Assembly (NCBI GenBank): GCA_031267475.1
Contig: JAIRZA010000148.1
Coordinates: forward strand, 1-5,828
Reading direction: 5' to 3'
Length of the DNA: 5,828 nucleotides
From: Spirochaetaceae bacterium
Lineage (GTDB): Bacteria; Spirochaetota; Spirochaetia; Treponematales; Breznakiellaceae
Made by a program: the position numbers and the translations under genes
Notes under the pieces: generated by a model
Database searches by the model: none
What the model saw: only the letters and a program-made list of their open reading frames with translations
Told to the model about the DNA's origin: nothing
In this document: one piece after another, positions 5,618 to 5,828 of the stretch
Numbering within the stretch: the stretch's first letter is position 1
Layout: each line of letters opens with the position of its first letter

Positions 5618-5828
5618 ATGTCCGCCAATGAGCCTTTTGTGGTTTTCGCTGGAGATGAGTACCTAGTATTGTATAAACCTCCGTTTATGCACAGCGCGCC
5701 GTTAAAGCAGCGCGAAACCGGAACGCTGTCAACATGGTGCGCGGAGCATTTTCCGGAATTTCTATCCGTCCGGGGAAGAAAAGCGCTTGAAGGCGGACTG
5801 TTACACCGTCTTGATTATGAGACACGCG
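5618..5828 (+). CDS. RluA-family 23S rRNA/tRNA pseudouridine synthase, 5' part only
   Basis: The first 70 codons are present and the gene runs off the right edge. It begins MSANEPFVVFAGDEYLVLYK and continues with the K-P-P-F segment typical of the start of the RluA catalytic domain (family form: D-x-x-x-x-V-x-x-K-P). It then reaches the catalytic motif HRLDYETR (residues 63-70) containing the nucleophilic Asp66. There is no room for an N-terminal S4 domain, so it resembles the short RluA/RluC-like stand-alone catalytic type rather than full RluD. These enzymes isomerise specific uridines in 23S rRNA or tRNA; which ones cannot be said from this fragment. The start is the first ATG after an in-frame TAA at 5606-5608. 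It is transcribed divergently from the small ORF and xerC. Confidence 0.88.
   Translation, partial: MSANEPFVVFAGDEYLVLYKPPFMHSAPLKQRETGTLSTWCAEHFPEFLSVRGRKALEGGLLHRLDYETR

Overview
The window is a 5.8-kb piece of bacterial chromosome of mid-range GC with moderately tight, mostly minus-strand gene packing. It most resembles a spirochaete, perhaps a Treponema-type genome. That placement is inference from recalled protein character (the DegT-like protein in particular) and the parAB and xerC-hslV context; no search was possible.

Layout. From 1 to 1465 (minus) lies a chromosome-partitioning pair: parB, cut by the left edge, and parA, overlapping by 11 bp. A 215-bp divergent spacer (1466-1680) holds a good minus-strand promoter for parAB, a candidate 15-codon leader ORF whose stop overlaps the parA start, and a plus-strand promoter ending 5 nt before the next gene. 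That gene (1681-2721, plus) has the DegT/DnrJ/EryC1/StrS aminotransferase fold but lacks the PLP-binding lysine. It converges with a minus-strand cluster that reads, in transcription order, xerC (tyrosine recombinase), hslV (proteasome-like peptidase) and a uroporphyrinogen-decarboxylase-superfamily protein with MtaA/CmuA-type zinc ligands. Upstream of xerC, a 339-bp stretch without any confidently called gene contains a probable small ORF (57 codons, or a frameshifted version of a slightly different protein) and a perfect 14-bp palindrome. The right edge carries the first 70 codons of a RluA-family pseudouridine synthase (plus).

Functionally, ParA/ParB and XerC all serve chromosome segregation or dimer resolution, and HslV serves protein quality control. 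The DegT-like and URO-D-like proteins have no assignable substrate. No hslU, the obligate partner of hslV in other bacteria, lies beside it here. The two most notable signals are the DegT-fold pseudoenzyme and a recurring start architecture: genes that begin transcripts lack a Shine-Dalgarno and have a -10-like hexamer 5-6 nt before the ATG (leaderless geometry), while hslV and the URO-D gene inside the cluster have Shine-Dalgarno sequences. No mobile element, CRISPR array, tRNA or rRNA was seen.
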